DNA from: Candidatus Dadabacteria bacterium UBA2774
GTDB lineage: Bacteria; Desulfobacterota_D; UBA1144; Nemesobacterales; UBA2774
Direction: 5' to 3'
NCBI GenBank assembly: GCA_002352485.1
Contig: DEIM01000044.1
Location: 6,685-20,463, forward strand
Length of the DNA stretch: 13,779 bases
Of this stretch, positions 12,632 through 13,779 are shown one piece after another. Both the position numbers and the translations under genes were made by a program. The notes beneath the pieces were generated by a model, which had not been told where the DNA came from, ran no database searches, and saw nothing but the letters and a program-made list of their open reading frames with translations. Numbering within the stretch: position 1 is the first letter of the stretch; the number at the start of each line of letters is the position of its first letter.

Positions 12632-13779
12632 ATGTTTATAGACCTCGCAATAATACTCACGTACTTCGTTGTAATAATGGTTATCGGTATATGGAGCCGG
12701 GTTAAAGCCGACGTCGGGGTGGAGGAGTATTTCCTTAGCTCGCGCTCGCTTAAATGGCCCTATATTGCCGTATCTACTATAGCTACCAACATACAGGCGA
12801 ACCACTTTATTGCCGTGGCGGGCTCAGCTTACGTGTTCGGGCTGGCTCAGGCAAACCTGGAGATAAACGCTGTATTCGGAATACTCGTAGCGGCATTTAT
12901 ATTCGTACCTATATACCTACGAATGAGGGTTATCACTATTACCCAGTTCTTCGAGGCAAGGCTCGGCTCGAAGGTCGCGCTCGCATACTCGGTATTTATG
13001 ATAATCCTGTATTCGTGCATGTATCTGGGAACTGCACTGTTTTGGGCGGCGTACGCTATACACGGAGTATTCGGGGAGCTTTTTAATGTGGTCAACCTGA
13101 GCATACCGGCGAGGATTGCAGTACTCATCGTAATAACCGGCACATTCTCTGCTGCCTACACATACATGGGTGGATTGAGGGCAGTAGTCAGGACTGACGT
13201 AGTGCAGTTCTTCCTACTGGTGCTGGGAGGGTTCGTGATACTGTGGGTCGCTGTAAGTCATTTGGGTGGATTCTCTGAGCTCTGGAATACGACTGGTGAC
13301 ATGATGCACCTGCATCTGCCGAGTGACCATGACACCCTACCCTGGACTGCCATCCTGGGGATGCTGCTACTTAATCTGAACTACTGGGGCGCGAACCAGG
13401 TGATACTTCAGCGCGCGCTTGCGGCTAAGGACCTAAAGCAAGCTCAGATCGGGCTTCTAGTCGGGGGAGTGCTTAAGTATGTTATGGCCATGCTGATAAT
13501 TATCCCCGGGATTGCGCTTGCGGGAATCTTGAAAGACAATCCCCTGAAAGATCCCGACCTTACCTATCTGACCCTGGTTAACGACTACCTTCCGGCAGGA
13601 GTGAGGGGGCTTATCCTGACCGGGCTGTTCGCATCACTTATGAGCACGCTCGATTCAATATTTAATTCCGTATCCACACTGTGGTCGATCGATATATACA
13701 AAAAATATATTAACCCCGGGGCGTCAGAGGCCCGAACTGTGCAAGTAGGACGGTATTCGATAGTGGCGTCTTTAATAAC
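12632..13779 (+). CDS. Sodium/solute symporter, SSS (SLC5) family (partial)
   Basis: The gene runs off the right edge; 382 codons are visible out of perhaps 500-600. It is a polytopic inner-membrane protein that imports a solute with Na+. Signatures are VEEYFLSSRSLKWP after the first helix, TIATNIQANHFIAVAGSAYVFGLAQANLE (49-77), MRVITITQFFEARLG, TYMGGLRAVVRTDVVQFF, NYWGANQVILQRALAAKD, and GLFASLMSTLDSIFNSVSTL (331-350), where Ser and Thr form the Na2 site of the LeuT-like fold. The pattern around residues 49-77 is closer to the SGLT-like (sugar, inositol, sialic acid) branch than to PutP or acetate transporters, but the substrate cannot be fixed from this. The ATG at 12632 lacks an SD; see the promoter entry. 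It is divergent from the 12486 gene, with 145 bases between starts. Confidence 0.93.
   Translation, partial: MFIDLAIILTYFVVIMVIGIWSRVKADVGVEEYFLSSRSLKWPYIAVSTIATNIQANHFIAVAGSAYVFGLAQANLEINAVFGILVAAFIFVPIYLRMRVITITQFFEARLGSKVALAYSVFMIILYSCMYLGTALFWAAYAIHGVFGELFNVVNLSIPARIAVLIVITGTFSAAYTYMGGLRAVVRTDVVQFFLLVLGGFVILWVAVSHLGGFSELWNTTGDMMHLHLPSDHDTLPWTAILGMLLLNLNYWGANQVILQRALAAKDLKQAQIGLLVGGVLKYVMAMLIIIPGIALAGILKDNPLKDPDLTYLTLVNDYLPAGVRGLILTGLFASLMSTLDSIFNSVSTLWSIDIYKKYINPGASEARTVQVGRYSIVASLI

Noticed and set aside
12754..13143. Short frames on both strands inside the symporter gene
   Set aside because: The frame starting at 12632 is open to the window edge and carries continuous SSS-family motifs, so the others are shadows.

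Overview
The window looks like chromosomal DNA from a Gram-negative bacterium. It encodes several proteins with type I signal peptides, two lipobox lipoproteins and a periplasmic murein endopeptidase of the MepA type. Base composition is moderately AT-rich and start codons are mostly ATG, with one TTG. No rRNA, tRNA, CRISPR array, transposase, integrase or phage gene was seen, and I cannot name the taxon. Repeat-like sequence at about 8914-9096 resembles short dispersed elements I recall from deltaproteobacterial and Nitrospirota-like genomes, which is only a weak hint.

Layout. Positions 1-644 (minus) hold the N-terminal part of a NhaP2/CvrA-type cation/proton antiporter, cut by the window edge. 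It is divergent from a lipoprotein (819-1997, plus) whose motifs resemble the copper monooxygenase fold of PHM/DBH. Next comes a run of five minus-strand genes read from 5271 down to 2063: an ArsR-type regulator, an overlapping SRPBCC/AHSA1 protein, a secreted DUF1579-like protein, an NTF2-like protein and an M23-type secreted peptidase. Divergent from this run is mepA (5380-6198, plus). Then follow minus-strand genes for a secreted pentapeptide-repeat protein, a metallo-beta-lactamase/beta-CASP RNA-processing-type hydrolase and a VanZ-like membrane protein. A repeat-rich gap of about 360 bases separates these from a polytopic, histidine-bearing membrane protein (9193-10203, plus). A TetR regulator (10274-10849) and an AhpD-like carboxymuconolactone decarboxylase family protein (10916-11437) form a small unit with matching operators. 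A long inverted repeat lies between that unit and two convergent genes for a secreted protein and a small cysteine-rich lipoprotein (12486 down to 11545). The window ends inside a sodium/solute symporter of the SSS family (12632 onward, plus).

How the parts fit together. Two self-contained regulatory units stand out. The ArsR gene has a consensus promoter (TTGACA, 17 bp, TATAAT) ending 7 bases before its ATG. A perfect 14+14 inverted repeat covers its -10 box and start codon. The TetR gene has the same geometry (TTGACT, 17 bp, TATTTT, 7 bases, ATG). A related 22-bp operator lies in front of the AhpD-like gene, in the same register relative to a -35-like box. Both regulators therefore look as if they are translated from leaderless or nearly leaderless mRNAs and are self-repressed. 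The symporter start also has a -10-like hexamer exactly 7 bases upstream and no Shine-Dalgarno sequence. Most of the other genes have good AGGAGG-type sites, so the window seems to mix two modes of translation initiation.

Most gene families here are ordinary. The parts that merit a second look are the PHM-like lipoprotein with a degenerate first copper site, the leaderless regulator promoters and their operators, the composite repeat, the SD-masking hairpin before the NTF2-like gene, and the twin-CX3C lipoprotein.
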